Assembly (NCBI GenBank): GCA_009927445.1
Contig: RFMZ01000267.1
Span: 20,005 to 84,004 of the forward strand
DNA from: Betaproteobacteria bacterium
Lineage (GTDB): Bacteria; Pseudomonadota; Gammaproteobacteria; Burkholderiales; Burkholderiaceae
Length of the DNA stretch: 64,000 nt
Direction: 5' to 3'
Shown here: positions 46,480 through 54,709 of the stretch, one piece after another
Numbering within the stretch: the first letter of the stretch is position 1
How the letters are laid out: each line of letters begins with the position of its first letter
The notes under the pieces: generated by a model
Told to the model about the DNA's origin: nothing
Databases searched by the model: none
What the model saw: the letters and a program-made list of their open reading frames with translations, nothing else
Position numbers and translations under genes: made by a program

Positions 46480-47283
46480 ATGCAAAAGAGCGCCAGAGAA
46501 ATTTTAAAAAATAATGTTCGAGAAAAGTTAGCGAAGAATGAGGTAGTTTCTTCCTTGACAGTACGCCTGTGCCGGGGTATTGAGATTGCTAGGATTGCGA
46601 AAACGGCAGGATTTGATTCGATATACGTGGATATGGAGCACAGCAGTTTATCCTTAGACACGACTGGACAAATTTGTTTGGCTGCAATGCAAATAGGTAT
46701 TGCGCCATTCGTTCGAGTACCGGCGAATAGTCCTGAGTGGATTTCTCGGGTTTTAGATGCGGGTGCATTAGGGGTTATTGCACCGCATATTTCATCTGCG
46801 CAGGAAGCACGGGCGGTGGTGGCAGCGGCCAAATTTGCCCCGCTTGGTAATCGATCTGCCGCTGGTGGTATGCCACATCTTGAATACCGGGCATTTCCAG
46901 CGCATGAAGCATATCCAGTGTTAAACGATGCAACGATGGTTATTGTGCAATTTGAGGACGTTGCTGGCCTTGAGCATGCCGATGAAATCATGGCGGTAGA
47001 AGGGGTAGACATGGTTTTAATTGGGACGAATGATTTAACAGCAGATATGGGAATTGCTGGTCAGTATGATCATCCCAGAGTGCGGGCAGCCTTTGAGCAG
47101 GCAATTACCGCGGCGCGTAAGTACGGTAAGCATTGTGGTGTTGGTGGTTTATCTTCAAGACCCGACTTAGTTGCAGAGTTTGTCAAACTTGGTGCGCGTT
47201 ATGTTTCAACTGGGACTGATCTCGCTTTTTTATTAGGTGCTTGCACTGCTAAAGCTAAACAAGTGAGTGATATTCAATTATGA
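46480..47283 (+). CDS. HpcH/HpaI-family aldolase
   Basis: A class II (metal-dependent) aldolase of the HpcH/HpaI/2,4-dihydroxyhept-2-enedioate aldolase family, about 267 residues from the ATG at 46480. GAGG at 46472-46475 suits this ATG; 46477 and a TTG at 46447 are alternatives. Seen: GFDSIYVDMEHSSLS with the metal-site region, PFVRVPANSPEWISRVLDAGALGVIAPHISS, and VDMVLIGTNDLTADMG. It likely splits a 4-hydroxy-2-oxo acid to pyruvate or a related oxo acid plus an aldehyde. It overlaps the next gene by ATGA. Confidence 0.93.
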   Translation: MQKSAREILKNNVREKLAKNEVVSSLTVRLCRGIEIARIAKTAGFDSIYVDMEHSSLSLDTTGQICLAAMQIGIAPFVRVPANSPEWISRVLDAGALGVIAPHISSAQEARAVVAAAKFAPLGNRSAAGGMPHLEYRAFPAHEAYPVLNDATMVIVQFEDVAGLEHADEIMAVEGVDMVLIGTNDLTADMGIAGQYDHPRVRAAFEQAITAARKYGKHCGVGGLSSRPDLVAEFVKLGARYVSTGTDLAFLLGACTAKAKQVSDIQL

Positions 47284-48182
47284 GAAATCGGACGATTCAC
47301 GGAGTCACGCATGAGCTCTTGGATTTTCAAATGCCCGACTTCGCCTGTGATTGTCATACTCATGTATTTGGCCCAGCCGAGCAATTTTTATTTTCGCCGA
47401 ATCGGCAATATACGCCAGGTAATGCCTCTGTTACGGATTTGTTAGAGCTACACCAGATTCTAGGGATCCAGCGGGTAGTTATTGTTCATCCTAGTCCTTA
47501 TGGAAGTGATAATTCATGTACGCTTGATGCTTTGCAAAAAATTGGTTCTAATGCGCGGGGTATTGCTGTGATTGATCGCGACATAGGGCAAAGTCAGTTA
47601 CAAGAGATGCATGCAATGGGGATTCGGGGGATACGCTTAAATTTAGAAACGAGTGGTATTCAAGACCCAGAGTTTGCTCAACAAGAGCTATTTAAAGCTG
47701 CAGAGCAAGTTCAAGAATTAGGTTGGCATATTCAGTTATATACGAATTTAAAGCTATTAGCTGCCCTGAAGGTTGTCATACAGCAAATATCCGTACCGAT
47801 CGTAGTAGACCATTTTTGCCGCGCGCAAGCTGAATTAGGTGTTGATCAACCGGATCTAGGAGATCTCTTAGAGTTAGTTCAAAATGGTCGTGTTTGGGTT
47901 AAGTTATCCGCACCTCATCGGATTGCAGTAGACCCTGACTCATTAGCGACGCAGGCTATTGCGCAACTATTTGTAAATACGAATGCAGATCAGATGTTGT
48001 GGGGGAGTGACTGGCCCCATCCTGGAGGAAAACGGGGTCAAGAAAACGCCCTTGGTGCAATTGAGCCATTTAATTCAATTGACGATGGCCACGCTTTAAA
48101 TCGTTTTGCCAAATGGATAGATGATCCTTTATTATTAGAAAAAATTTTAGTGAGTAATCCTGCTAAGTTGTATGATTTTTAA
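47280..48182 (+). CDS. Amidohydrolase-superfamily lactonase (LigI-like)
   Basis: A 300-residue TIM-barrel hydrolase of the COG3618 group (2-pyrone-4,6-dicarboxylate lactonase, galactarolactone isomerase and relatives). His26-x-His28 in CDCHTHVFGP, the HPSPYGSDNS turn, the histidine in VVDHFCR and the terminal WGSDWPHPG with the catalytic Asp fit the family. Many members work without metal on lactones of dicarboxylic acids. Coupling to an aldolase by ATGA overlap suggests ring opening before cleavage. Confidence 0.92.
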   Translation: MRNRTIHGVTHELLDFQMPDFACDCHTHVFGPAEQFLFSPNRQYTPGNASVTDLLELHQILGIQRVVIVHPSPYGSDNSCTLDALQKIGSNARGIAVIDRDIGQSQLQEMHAMGIRGIRLNLETSGIQDPEFAQQELFKAAEQVQELGWHIQLYTNLKLLAALKVVIQQISVPIVVDHFCRAQAELGVDQPDLGDLLELVQNGRVWVKLSAPHRIAVDPDSLATQAIAQLFVNTNADQMLWGSDWPHPGGKRGQENALGAIEPFNSIDDGHALNRFAKWIDDPLLLEKILVSNPAKLYDF

Positions 48183-48205
48183 TAATTCGATAATTCGATA
48201 ATTCT
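48182..48205. repeat. 8-bp tandem repeat, three units
   Basis: ATAATTCG, ATAATTCG, ATAATTCT begin directly at the stop codon of the amidohydrolase gene and lie 20 bases before the Bug start. Confidence 0.85.
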
Positions 48206-48225
48206 TAAAGAGAGATAACTGAATA

Positions 48226-49197
48226 ATGAATAAAAACTATTTAGGTTTTTCGGTATACCTTGCGATTGCCAGTTTTTTTGGATTTTTCGCCAGTAGTGTG
48301 ATTTCCCAAGAGACTGGTAAGCAGATCCGTTTGATTGTCCCATTTGCGCCTGGTGGTAGTAACGATATTGTTGGGCGTGCGATTGCTCAGCAGCTTTCTC
48401 CGCGTTTAAAGCGCAGCGTTGTCGTGGAAAATAAGCCAGGTGCTGGGGGAGTCTTGGGCGCTGAAATTGCTGCTCGAGCTGAGCCAGATGGTAATACCTT
48501 ATTACTTATTTCATCCAGTTTTGCCATGAACTCATCGATCATGAAGTTAAGTTATGATCCGGTGAAGTCTTTTGCGCCGCTAGCTATGCTGGGGATGGGG
48601 CCTAGTGTGATTGTAGTAAATAGTGCTACACCCGTAAATTCCATCAAAGAGTTGGTTGATTTTTCAAAAAATAATCCTAGTAAGACGAATTTTGGTACTG
48701 CTGGAGTTGGCAGTTTTCAGCATTTCGCAATCGAATTATTTAAGTTAAAAACAGGCGCTAATTTTGTCCTAGTGCACTACAAGGGGGGCGGACCTGCACT
48801 GGTTGATTTGGCTGCTGGCCATATTCAAATTTCTTTAGGCAGTTTGATACAAATGCAAAATTTCATGAAAGCTGGACAAATTAAAGTGTTGGCAGTTGCA
48901 GGTAGTAAGCGGGTACCACTTTTACCCAATGTTCCGACCTTAAAAGAGTTAGGTATTGATGTGGAGGCTTCGAACTGGTGGGCTATTTTGGCGCCTACAG
49001 GAACCCCTAATGAGTTACTAGAAGCATTTCACAAAGAGATCAATCAAGTTTTGGTTGATCCTGAAATTAAGAGGCGATTTGCTAATGAAGGTGCGGAATC
49101 ATTACCGATGAGTCGTATCGAGTTTGAGAAATTTCTGAGTGAGGAGTCGGTGAAGTGGGCTAGAGTTGCCAAGTTAACTGGCATTAAGCCTGAGTAG
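48226..49197 (+). CDS. Bug/TctC solute-binding protein
   Basis: A 323-residue periplasmic receptor with a signal peptide (about 1-27) followed by IRLIVPFAPGGSNDIVGRAIAQQL, VVENKPGAGGVLGAEIAARAEPDG, NFGTAGVGSFQHFAIELFK and VPTLKELGI, the family hallmarks. Membership of a five-gene catabolic cluster marks it as the likely uptake receptor for the cluster substrate, presumably an organic acid. No TctA/TctB partner is present here. It differs from the other Bug protein in this window. Confidence 0.96.
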   Translation: MNKNYLGFSVYLAIASFFGFFASSVISQETGKQIRLIVPFAPGGSNDIVGRAIAQQLSPRLKRSVVVENKPGAGGVLGAEIAARAEPDGNTLLLISSSFAMNSSIMKLSYDPVKSFAPLAMLGMGPSVIVVNSATPVNSIKELVDFSKNNPSKTNFGTAGVGSFQHFAIELFKLKTGANFVLVHYKGGGPALVDLAAGHIQISLGSLIQMQNFMKAGQIKVLAVAGSKRVPLLPNVPTLKELGIDVEASNWWAILAPTGTPNELLEAFHKEINQVLVDPEIKRRFANEGAESLPMSRIEFEKFLSEESVKWARVAKLTGIKPE

Positions 49198-49205
49198 GAG
49201 AATTT

Positions 49206-50057
49206 GTGGAATTGAGCTTGAGGCCGATCACGCCGAATTTTGGATTAGAAATTACAGGGATAGACTTCAGTCAGCCGGTTAATGCGCAGGTCAAAAAAGA
49301 ATTAAACGATTCTTTCTCGCAATACGCAGTTTTAGTTTTTCCGAATCAGGGCTTAGGGCCAGCTGAATTGATTCAATTTGGTGAAATCTTTGGGCGGGTG
49401 ATGGAGCAGCAGCTCAAAGATTTCGTTTTGCCAGATTTTCCTTTAGTGGGGTATAACTCGACCAAAGACTTACCGCGCAAAAATGGCAAGTTACAGGTGC
49501 GTGGAGAAAATTACCATACTGATCACTCCAATGATCTTGCGCCACCTCGGGCAACGAGTTTAGTGGCTGTTCAAATACCTTCTTATGGCGGTGATACGCA
49601 GTTTGTCGATGTTCGTCAGGCTTATGATGACTTAGATGTCGATCTTAAAAATCGCATTAAAAATTTACGCTCCTTACACGTGCACGGTAGTAGTCGCAGT
49701 CCGAGGAGTTTTGCCAAGTTAAGCCCCGAAGCAGCAGCTCTTATTCCTAGGACAATTCAGCCTGTAGTGATCCGCCATCCAAGTAGTGGACGCCCAGCTT
49801 TATACCTCAATACTGGGCGTATGGAAGGTATTGAAGGGATGGCGCAGGATGATGGATTTCAGTTGATTGAGCAGCTGTATCTGCACGCCACGCAAGCGAA
49901 ATATGAATATCGACATCAATGGCGAGTAGGTGATTTAGTCATTTGGGATAACCGCAGTGTAATGCACCAAGCCAATGCGGATTATGACCCTACGGAGTAC
50001 CGGTACTTGTATCGTATTATGATTGCAGGCAGTCCAATTGAACCCGCATTTATATGA
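49206..50057 (+). CDS. TauD/TfdA-family 2-oxoglutarate dioxygenase
   Basis: A 283-residue non-haem iron dioxygenase. Iron ligands His104 and Asp106 (NYHTDHSND) and His254 (NRSVMHQANADY), with a 2-oxoglutarate-binding Arg in the EYRYLYRIM segment, are all present. TauD/TfdA enzymes hydroxylate carbons next to sulfonate, ether or other groups, breaking the bond. The start is GTG at 49206, supported by TAGGAG eight bases upstream; no ATG is nearby. It is the last gene of the catabolic cluster and probably performs the first attack on its substrate. Confidence 0.93.
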   Translation: MELSLRPITPNFGLEITGIDFSQPVNAQVKKELNDSFSQYAVLVFPNQGLGPAELIQFGEIFGRVMEQQLKDFVLPDFPLVGYNSTKDLPRKNGKLQVRGENYHTDHSNDLAPPRATSLVAVQIPSYGGDTQFVDVRQAYDDLDVDLKNRIKNLRSLHVHGSSRSPRSFAKLSPEAAALIPRTIQPVVIRHPSSGRPALYLNTGRMEGIEGMAQDDGFQLIEQLYLHATQAKYEYRHQWRVGDLVIWDNRSVMHQANADYDPTEYRYLYRIMIAGSPIEPAFI

Positions 50058-50083
50058 TTTGTATTTGGTTAACTCGCGCAGGC

Positions 50084-50464
50084 TTATTTCGCGTTAGTCT
50101 TTTTATTTTCTAATGCTTGTAGTCTGTTTTGGTAGGTTTGTAGGACCTCAAGGCGTGCGCCGTGCATTTCAAGTAGGCCGATTGCCACTTCCATATCACG
50201 GATAGCGTTTGGGAGGTTGCCTTTACTCTCATCAGTTTCCGACATTTTCCATAAAATCCGTGGATTTTGAATCAGTGTCAGGGCAATATATTTGTTTTGA
50301 TCTGTTTCTAAGCCTTTAAACACTCTTGCGTCTGGTATTAAGAAATACATTCCGCCAAAAATCATAGCGACGACAATCAGACTTTTTACGAAAAACTTTC
50401 CGATATCTGTTTTGAGGAAAAGATTATCGCTGCTTTTATCGAAATCATCTATTTCTGTTTTCAT
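50084..50464 (-). CDS. Small single-pass membrane protein, unknown
   Basis: A 126-residue protein with one membrane helix (about 28-46, VKSLIVVAMIFGGMYFLIP) and a C-terminal helical, probably periplasmic part (MEVAIGLLEMHGARLEVLQTYQNRLQALENK) that looks TPR-like. I do not recognise a family. It lies eight bases behind a large polytopic protein and is probably co-transcribed with it. Confidence 0.7.
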   Translation of the reverse strand: MKTEIDDFDKSSDNLFLKTDIGKFFVKSLIVVAMIFGGMYFLIPDARVFKGLETDQNKYIALTLIQNPRILWKMSETDESKGNLPNAIRDMEVAIGLLEMHGARLEVLQTYQNRLQALENKKTNAK

Positions 50465-50471
50465 CAGTTGC

Positions 50472-52025
50472 CTAGTTCACTTTAAGTTGAAAATCATCCA
50501 CATAATATAGGAAATATGGTTTACAGTCGTGCATTTTTAACGCAGGATTTTTAATTTTTAAAAAATTCGTATCAATAGAGTTTCCTTGTGGGTCAGCATC
50601 TGAAGTGATAGCAAATTGATAGGTTGGTCTAAAAAATGTGGCATTTGTTTCCCAGTAATCTCTAGTTAAAAAGGGTCGTTGATATTGAGCAAGGGTAATG
50701 GGTTGTTTGCTAAGCGCTTGAAATTTCTTAGCTGTCCAGTAGCCAGCGATGCCATGTTTTAAGGATTTTTCTTGGATAAACGTATCAATACAGTACATCT
50801 CTGGGGGGTAAAAGTCGGTATGTAGCTGGGTTGATTGATAGCTCTGATATTGTTGATGAATGCCTTGCAGAACAATCACCGAACCAATCATAGCAAGGAC
50901 GGTATTGATCGCTGGAATTTGTTTTTTGCTCAGGATATAGGAAATTGGCAGAATTAAAACAATGGGGAGTAAGAAAACAGGAATCGCATATCGAGGCGCA
51001 AACCCCCAGTTCGAAAAAATAACGACTAAAAGAGTGAAGCCACTCAAGAATAAAAAAAACTGGATTGGCAAAGAAATACGTTGATACGTATTTAAAAACA
51101 CTTGTTTAGGACCATGGCCGATAAAAAGCACGCCAAGTATAAGGAGATAAGTGCCCGGAATGACCCAAAAAATGGGACTATTTTTAAAGGCGCTGGCATT
51201 GAAATGATTGATGATATTCGCAAAGCTATTTTTAGCGTTATCTAAGCCGAAGGATGCTGATGGATGCGCTGCATTGGTAATTAATAATTTGATAATGACC
51301 ATTGAACCAATGGTGGCTAAAGCCATAATGAAAAGCAATTTTTTGAATTTTGCTAAGCTCATTTGATCATGCAGGTATTGATAAAGGCAGATTGCACCTG
51401 CCGGCAGAATAAAGTGTAGAAGCAGTAACTTGTCTGAGAGATTAGCAATCAGAACAAGACCAAAAAAAAGGGCTGATTTCTTTTGCGAGATATCATTATT
51501 TTGTAGTATGCGAAAAAACAGGCCCATTTCTAGTAATAGCAGAACGTAAGCGCCAAAGTGATTAACGATGGTAAAACTTAAATCAAAAGGACTTAAAAGA
51601 TTTAAACCAAGTTGGAGGGTCCAAAGAGTCGAGAGTGTGGCAAAGAAAATGGCTAAGATCTGATGGATAAAAGCCGATAAAAAATAGGACGTCGCCCAAA
51701 CACAAATGATGATTTGTCCAATTAAAAAAGCATAGGAGACCCAAAAAGTAGATTGCGAAAAAAGACTGAGGAATAGATAAAGTAGGAAGTCTGGAAAAAG
51801 AAACAGAACATGGGCTAGATGCCAATTTCGGATATCTCCCGATCGCCGCAGAATATCTTCAGTGAGAACAGCTAGGAAAGCAGCGTCTGAATCAAAAATA
51901 CCATTGAACGAGAGTTTTAGGCCAAGGTAGGAGAGTGAAAATTGGGATATGCTGAGGACTGTAAATAAAACCGATAAAAACAATAAATAATTTTTCAGAC
52001 TAGGTATGAGGATTTTTATTGGCAT
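50472..52025 (-). CDS. Polytopic membrane protein, possibly GT-C glycosyltransferase-like
   Basis: A 517-residue protein with ten or more membrane helices and a soluble C-terminal part of about 110 residues. An acidic pair in the first external loop (GIFDSDAAFLAVLTEDIL) and the NWHLAHVLFLFPD stretch recall GT-C glycosyltransferases, which use a lipid-linked sugar donor. I do not recognise a named family, and the call is tentative. It could modify an exported glycan or protein; the small gene downstream and gspC upstream are its neighbours. Confidence 0.7.
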   Translation of the reverse strand: MPIKILIPSLKNYLLFLSVLFTVLSISQFSLSYLGLKLSFNGIFDSDAAFLAVLTEDILRRSGDIRNWHLAHVLFLFPDFLLYLFLSLFSQSTFWVSYAFLIGQIIICVWATSYFLSAFIHQILAIFFATLSTLWTLQLGLNLLSPFDLSFTIVNHFGAYVLLLLEMGLFFRILQNNDISQKKSALFFGLVLIANLSDKLLLLHFILPAGAICLYQYLHDQMSLAKFKKLLFIMALATIGSMVIIKLLITNAAHPSASFGLDNAKNSFANIINHFNASAFKNSPIFWVIPGTYLLILGVLFIGHGPKQVFLNTYQRISLPIQFFLFLSGFTLLVVIFSNWGFAPRYAIPVFLLPIVLILPISYILSKKQIPAINTVLAMIGSVIVLQGIHQQYQSYQSTQLHTDFYPPEMYCIDTFIQEKSLKHGIAGYWTAKKFQALSKQPITLAQYQRPFLTRDYWETNATFFRPTYQFAITSDADPQGNSIDTNFLKIKNPALKMHDCKPYFLYYVDDFQLKVN

Positions 52026-52056
52026 AGCTTAAGAAGATGAAATCTGATTTGAAAAT

Positions 52057-52098
52057 GCCTCAAGGGAATAGTCTCAAGGGAGTGGTCTCAAGGAATGG
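52057..52098. repeat. 14-bp tandem repeat, three units
   Basis: GCCTCAAGGGAATA, GTCTCAAGGGAGTG and GTCTCAAGGAATGG start at 52057, 52071 and 52085, in the gap between the gspC stop and the membrane protein start. Confidence 0.85.
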
Positions 52099-52119
52099 CT
52101 TAATTGTAATCAGAAATGA

Positions 52120-52701
52120 TTATTTATTGAGTGGGGGTTTTGGGTTTGGTGAAGATTTTGATTTTTCCACCATAATCTGTTGTTTCTTGCCCTGATAGAT
52201 AAGGACAACATGATCATCACGAATACTCTCAAGCACCATGCCGTTGCCTAAGCTTTCGCCTAAGCTAATGACGCCGGTCGGTTTGCCATCTAATTGAAAA
52301 ATAGCAAAACCTCTACTTTGCCCATGTTGATCGGCTGTGGTTGAGATAATGCCCTTTAAGATCGGAGTATTTGCTGCGATGGTACTTGTTCCAAATAACT
52401 GTCCTACAGGGGTTTGCCCCTCGCTAAAGTACACGGTGGTTTGCTTGTCTTTAGTTTTTTCAGGCGTTGGTAGTTGAAAATAAACGAGGCAGAGTTGGAG
52501 GGAATAGATCAAAGCTAGCGCCATTAGTAAAAAACGGCAGTAGACTGCGACTAATTGTGGATTTAGCCGAGCGAAGAACGCAGGAGTTGCGAAGTGGGAC
52601 GCAGACGATCTGAGTTTTGGGGTGTTATGCGGTGTTGATTTTGGTAAGAAATCCTGAAACTTTCTTTCTTTGCTTAGCTCGGTTAGGATTTTGCGGATCA
52701 T
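52120..52701 (-). CDS. gspC: Type II secretion inner-membrane protein GspC
   Basis: A 193-residue protein from the ATG at 52701; a TTG one codon upstream is less likely. After a polar N-terminal segment there is one membrane helix (about 56-76) and a periplasmic homology region (VGQLFGTSTIAANTPILKGIISTTADQHG ... AIFQLDGKPTGVISLGESLGNGMVLESIRDDHVVLIYQG), which binds GspD. No PDZ domain follows, so it is the short GspC type. It is divergent from gspG-F. Confidence 0.85.
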   Translation of the reverse strand: MIRKILTELSKERKFQDFLPKSTPHNTPKLRSSASHFATPAFFARLNPQLVAVYCRFLLMALALIYSLQLCLVYFQLPTPEKTKDKQTTVYFSEGQTPVGQLFGTSTIAANTPILKGIISTTADQHGQSRGFAIFQLDGKPTGVISLGESLGNGMVLESIRDDHVVLIYQGKKQQIMVEKSKSSPNPKPPLNK

Positions 52702-52731
52702 CAAAAACTCATTCGGAGATACGTTTAATTT

Positions 52732-52773
52732 GAATTATTTAAGTATAAAATAATTCATAGCGGGATAATTCAT
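52732..52773. promoter_or_regulatory. Repeated half-sites between gspC and gspG
   Basis: GAATTATTT (52732-52740) and AAATAATTC (52748-52756) form a perfect inverted repeat with a seven-base centre. ATAATTCAT occurs at 52750-52758 and again at 52765-52773, 15 bases apart. Three related half-sites in the 119-base divergent promoter gap look like a control region for both transcripts. Confidence 0.5.
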
Positions 52774-52835
52774 CTGATAATACAACTATATAGATATTTA
52801 AATCGGATTTTTCGATATATTTGATAAAGAATGCT

Positions 52836-53285
52836 ATGACTAAGCGCGCATTTCAGACGATACAAGAACAAAAAACCCAAAAGGGTTTTACTCTCATCGA
52901 AATTATGGTGGTGATTGTAATTATTGGTGTTTTGGCAACTCTGATTATTCCGCGTATTATGAGTCGGCCAGACGAGGCCCGGGTGATTGCTGCTCGGCAA
53001 GACGTGGCAACCATTGTTAGCGCATTAAAGCTATATCGCTTAGATATTGGCCGTTATCCGACCTCGGAGCAGGGCTTAAAGGCGCTCGTAGCAAAACCGA
53101 GTGAGGAACCTATTCCGACCAACTGGAAAATAGGTGGTTATTTAGACCGTTTGCCAAATGATCCGTGGGGTAAGCCATATCAGTATTTAAGTCCTGGTTT
53201 AAAGGGGGAGATGGATGTCTTTAGTTTTGGAGCGGATGGTAAATTAGGCGGTGTCGAGTTGGATGCGGATATTGGAAACTGGTAA
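52836..53285 (+). CDS. gspG: Major pseudopilin GspG
   Basis: A 149-residue pseudopilin from the ATG at 52836; a TTG at 52821 is an alternative. The prepilin cleavage site is in QKGFTLIEIMVVIVIIGVLA with Gly before Phe and the conserved Glu at +5. The C-terminal domain has the GspG marks YRLDIGRYPTSEQGLKAL, LPNDPWGKPYQY and FSFGADGKLGG with the calcium site. It polymerises into the type II secretion pseudopilus. First gene of gspGHIJKLMNDEF. Confidence 0.97.
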   Translation: MTKRAFQTIQEQKTQKGFTLIEIMVVIVIIGVLATLIIPRIMSRPDEARVIAARQDVATIVSALKLYRLDIGRYPTSEQGLKALVAKPSEEPIPTNWKIGGYLDRLPNDPWGKPYQYLSPGLKGEMDVFSFGADGKLGGVELDADIGNW

Positions 53286-53721
53286 AAAAAAATCGCAAGG
53301 ATTTACGCTCATCGAGTTTTTAGTAGTTTTAGTGATTCTTTCGGTGGTTCTTGGTTTAGCTACTTTGCGATTACCCAATCAAGATCAGCGCTATTTTCAA
53401 GATCGCCTGGAGCAATTGACAGCCAGTCTGAATATAGCTCAGGACGAAAGTGTTATCACGGGCGTACCTATTCTTGTTCAAATTGACCCAGTGGGTTGGC
53501 GATTTTATCAATTACAAGCAAGAAATCAGTTCCGTTTATTACAGTCCCCGCTGGCGCCACAAGTGTGGCATAAAAAAGTCGAATTAAATGGTTTAACGGA
53601 GTTAGTGATTGGACAAGAATCGATTACCGAGCCATGGTCAGTAGAGATCAAGCAAGAGCAATTGAAAGCACAGATCAGTAAGACAGAGATGCTGTTATTC
53701 CAATTACAAATTATTCCTTGA
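53263..53721 (+). CDS. gspH: Minor pseudopilin GspH
   Basis: About 152 residues from the ATG at 53263 (a GTG at 53251 also fits), both within the end of gspG, so the genes overlap by about 20-35 bases. The prepilin peptidase site is SQGFTLIEFLVVLVILSVVLGL. The C-terminal domain is poorly conserved, as usual for GspH. It is a minor component of the pseudopilus. Confidence 0.88.
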   Translation: MRILETGKKKSQGFTLIEFLVVLVILSVVLGLATLRLPNQDQRYFQDRLEQLTASLNIAQDESVITGVPILVQIDPVGWRFYQLQARNQFRLLQSPLAPQVWHKKVELNGLTELVIGQESITEPWSVEIKQEQLKAQISKTEMLLFQLQIIP

Positions 53722-53729
53722 GATTTAGG

Positions 53730-54131
53730 ATGAATACTTGGCCTAGTTCGGAGCGGGGGTTTACCTTAGTTGAGGTTTTAGTAGGATTAATCATTTTGTC
53801 GATCGCTTTATTAGCAGCGATGCGTGGGATTGGTGCTATTGCGAATACACAAATGGCGGTGAGTACTCGGCAAGCGGCCTTGTGGAGTGCTGATAATTGG
53901 CATATCCAAATGCAATTGCAGCAGGAGTGGCCTGACTTGGGAACCACGTTAATACCTTGCCCGCAGATGCAATATCAATTTATTTGCCAACGTAAAGTAA
54001 TTAGTACGCCTAATCCACTCTTTCGGCGGGTCGAGATTGGTGTTTTTTTAAAGGGTGATAGTGATTTGAATAGTCCACAATTGGCTTGGTTAGTGCAAGT
54101 TATTGTCCGTAAGAATGCAGGTGTTTTATGA
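53730..54131 (+). CDS. gspI: Minor pseudopilin GspI
   Basis: A 133-residue minor pseudopilin from the ATG at 53730 (a TTG at 53718 is possible). Cleavage site ERGFTLVEVLVGLIILSIALLA with Gly-Phe and Glu+5, then the GspI pattern of Ala-rich helix, TRQAALWSADN and the final LAWLVQVIV. It heads the GspI-J-K tip complex. Its stop overlaps gspJ by ATGA. Confidence 0.92.
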   Translation: MNTWPSSERGFTLVEVLVGLIILSIALLAAMRGIGAIANTQMAVSTRQAALWSADNWHIQMQLQQEWPDLGTTLIPCPQMQYQFICQRKVISTPNPLFRRVEIGVFLKGDSDLNSPQLAWLVQVIVRKNAGVL

Positions 54132-54709
54132 AGTCAAGGGCTGGTTTTGCATTAATTGAGCTTTTGGTTGGATTAGTTATATTAGCCATAGTTGGTTTAC
54201 TGGCTTGGCGGGGATTAGATTCGATCCTGCGGTCTAAGGATGTCATTGAAAACCGCATGCGCAGCAGTGCGCAGATTGATCAGGTTGTTAGTCAATGGGT
54301 AACTGATTGTGAGATGTTAGTCCGATTGGAGAATAGTACAGTGAGCCCTGCGCTTATTCATCAAAATAATTTATGGTTACTCCGTCGAACTTTTAAAAAC
54401 CGCGATGCACATTGGCAGATTGTTCGTTACCAAATGATTAATCAACGATTAGAGCGCTCGGTAAGTCGATTATTTCAGATTGATACGACAAGTCTTGATC
54501 TTTGGGTAGGTTTTAGTCGGGAGATGGATAGCCGAATTGGCCCCTTTCAAAAAACCTTCCAGATAGATTTTGTAGAGCGTCAAGAATTCCGTTTATTTTT
54601 TAATTCTGAATCAACCAATAGGCAGTTACAGGGCATGCAAGTTGATTGGTGGTTCAAGGATACGCTTTTACCCTTGAGTAAAAGTTGTTTATCTGGGATT
54701 CGGATATGA
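54128..54709 (+). CDS. gspJ: Minor pseudopilin GspJ
   Basis: A 193-residue minor pseudopilin. Cleavage site RAGFALIELLVGLVILAIVGLLAW, the GLDSIL helix, then the GspJ C-terminal domain (IVRYQMINQRLERSVS). The first residue after Gly is Phe and Glu+5 is kept. It joins I and K in the tip. Both ends overlap neighbours by ATGA. Confidence 0.92.
   Translation: MKSRAGFALIELLVGLVILAIVGLLAWRGLDSILRSKDVIENRMRSSAQIDQVVSQWVTDCEMLVRLENSTVSPALIHQNNLWLLRRTFKNRDAHWQIVRYQMINQRLERSVSRLFQIDTTSLDLWVGFSREMDSRIGPFQKTFQIDFVERQEFRLFFNSESTNRQLQGMQVDWWFKDTLLPLSKSCLSGIRI

Noticed and set aside
46464..47012. 182-codon minus-strand frame inside the HpcH aldolase gene
   Set aside because: The plus-strand protein has clear family motifs. 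The antisense frame is Ala/Ser/Ile-rich with no recognisable domain, a shadow of codon bias.
33050..50057. Genomic island or prophage
   Set aside because: No integrase, transposase, phage gene, tRNA target or flanking direct repeat is present, and codon use looks uniform by eye.
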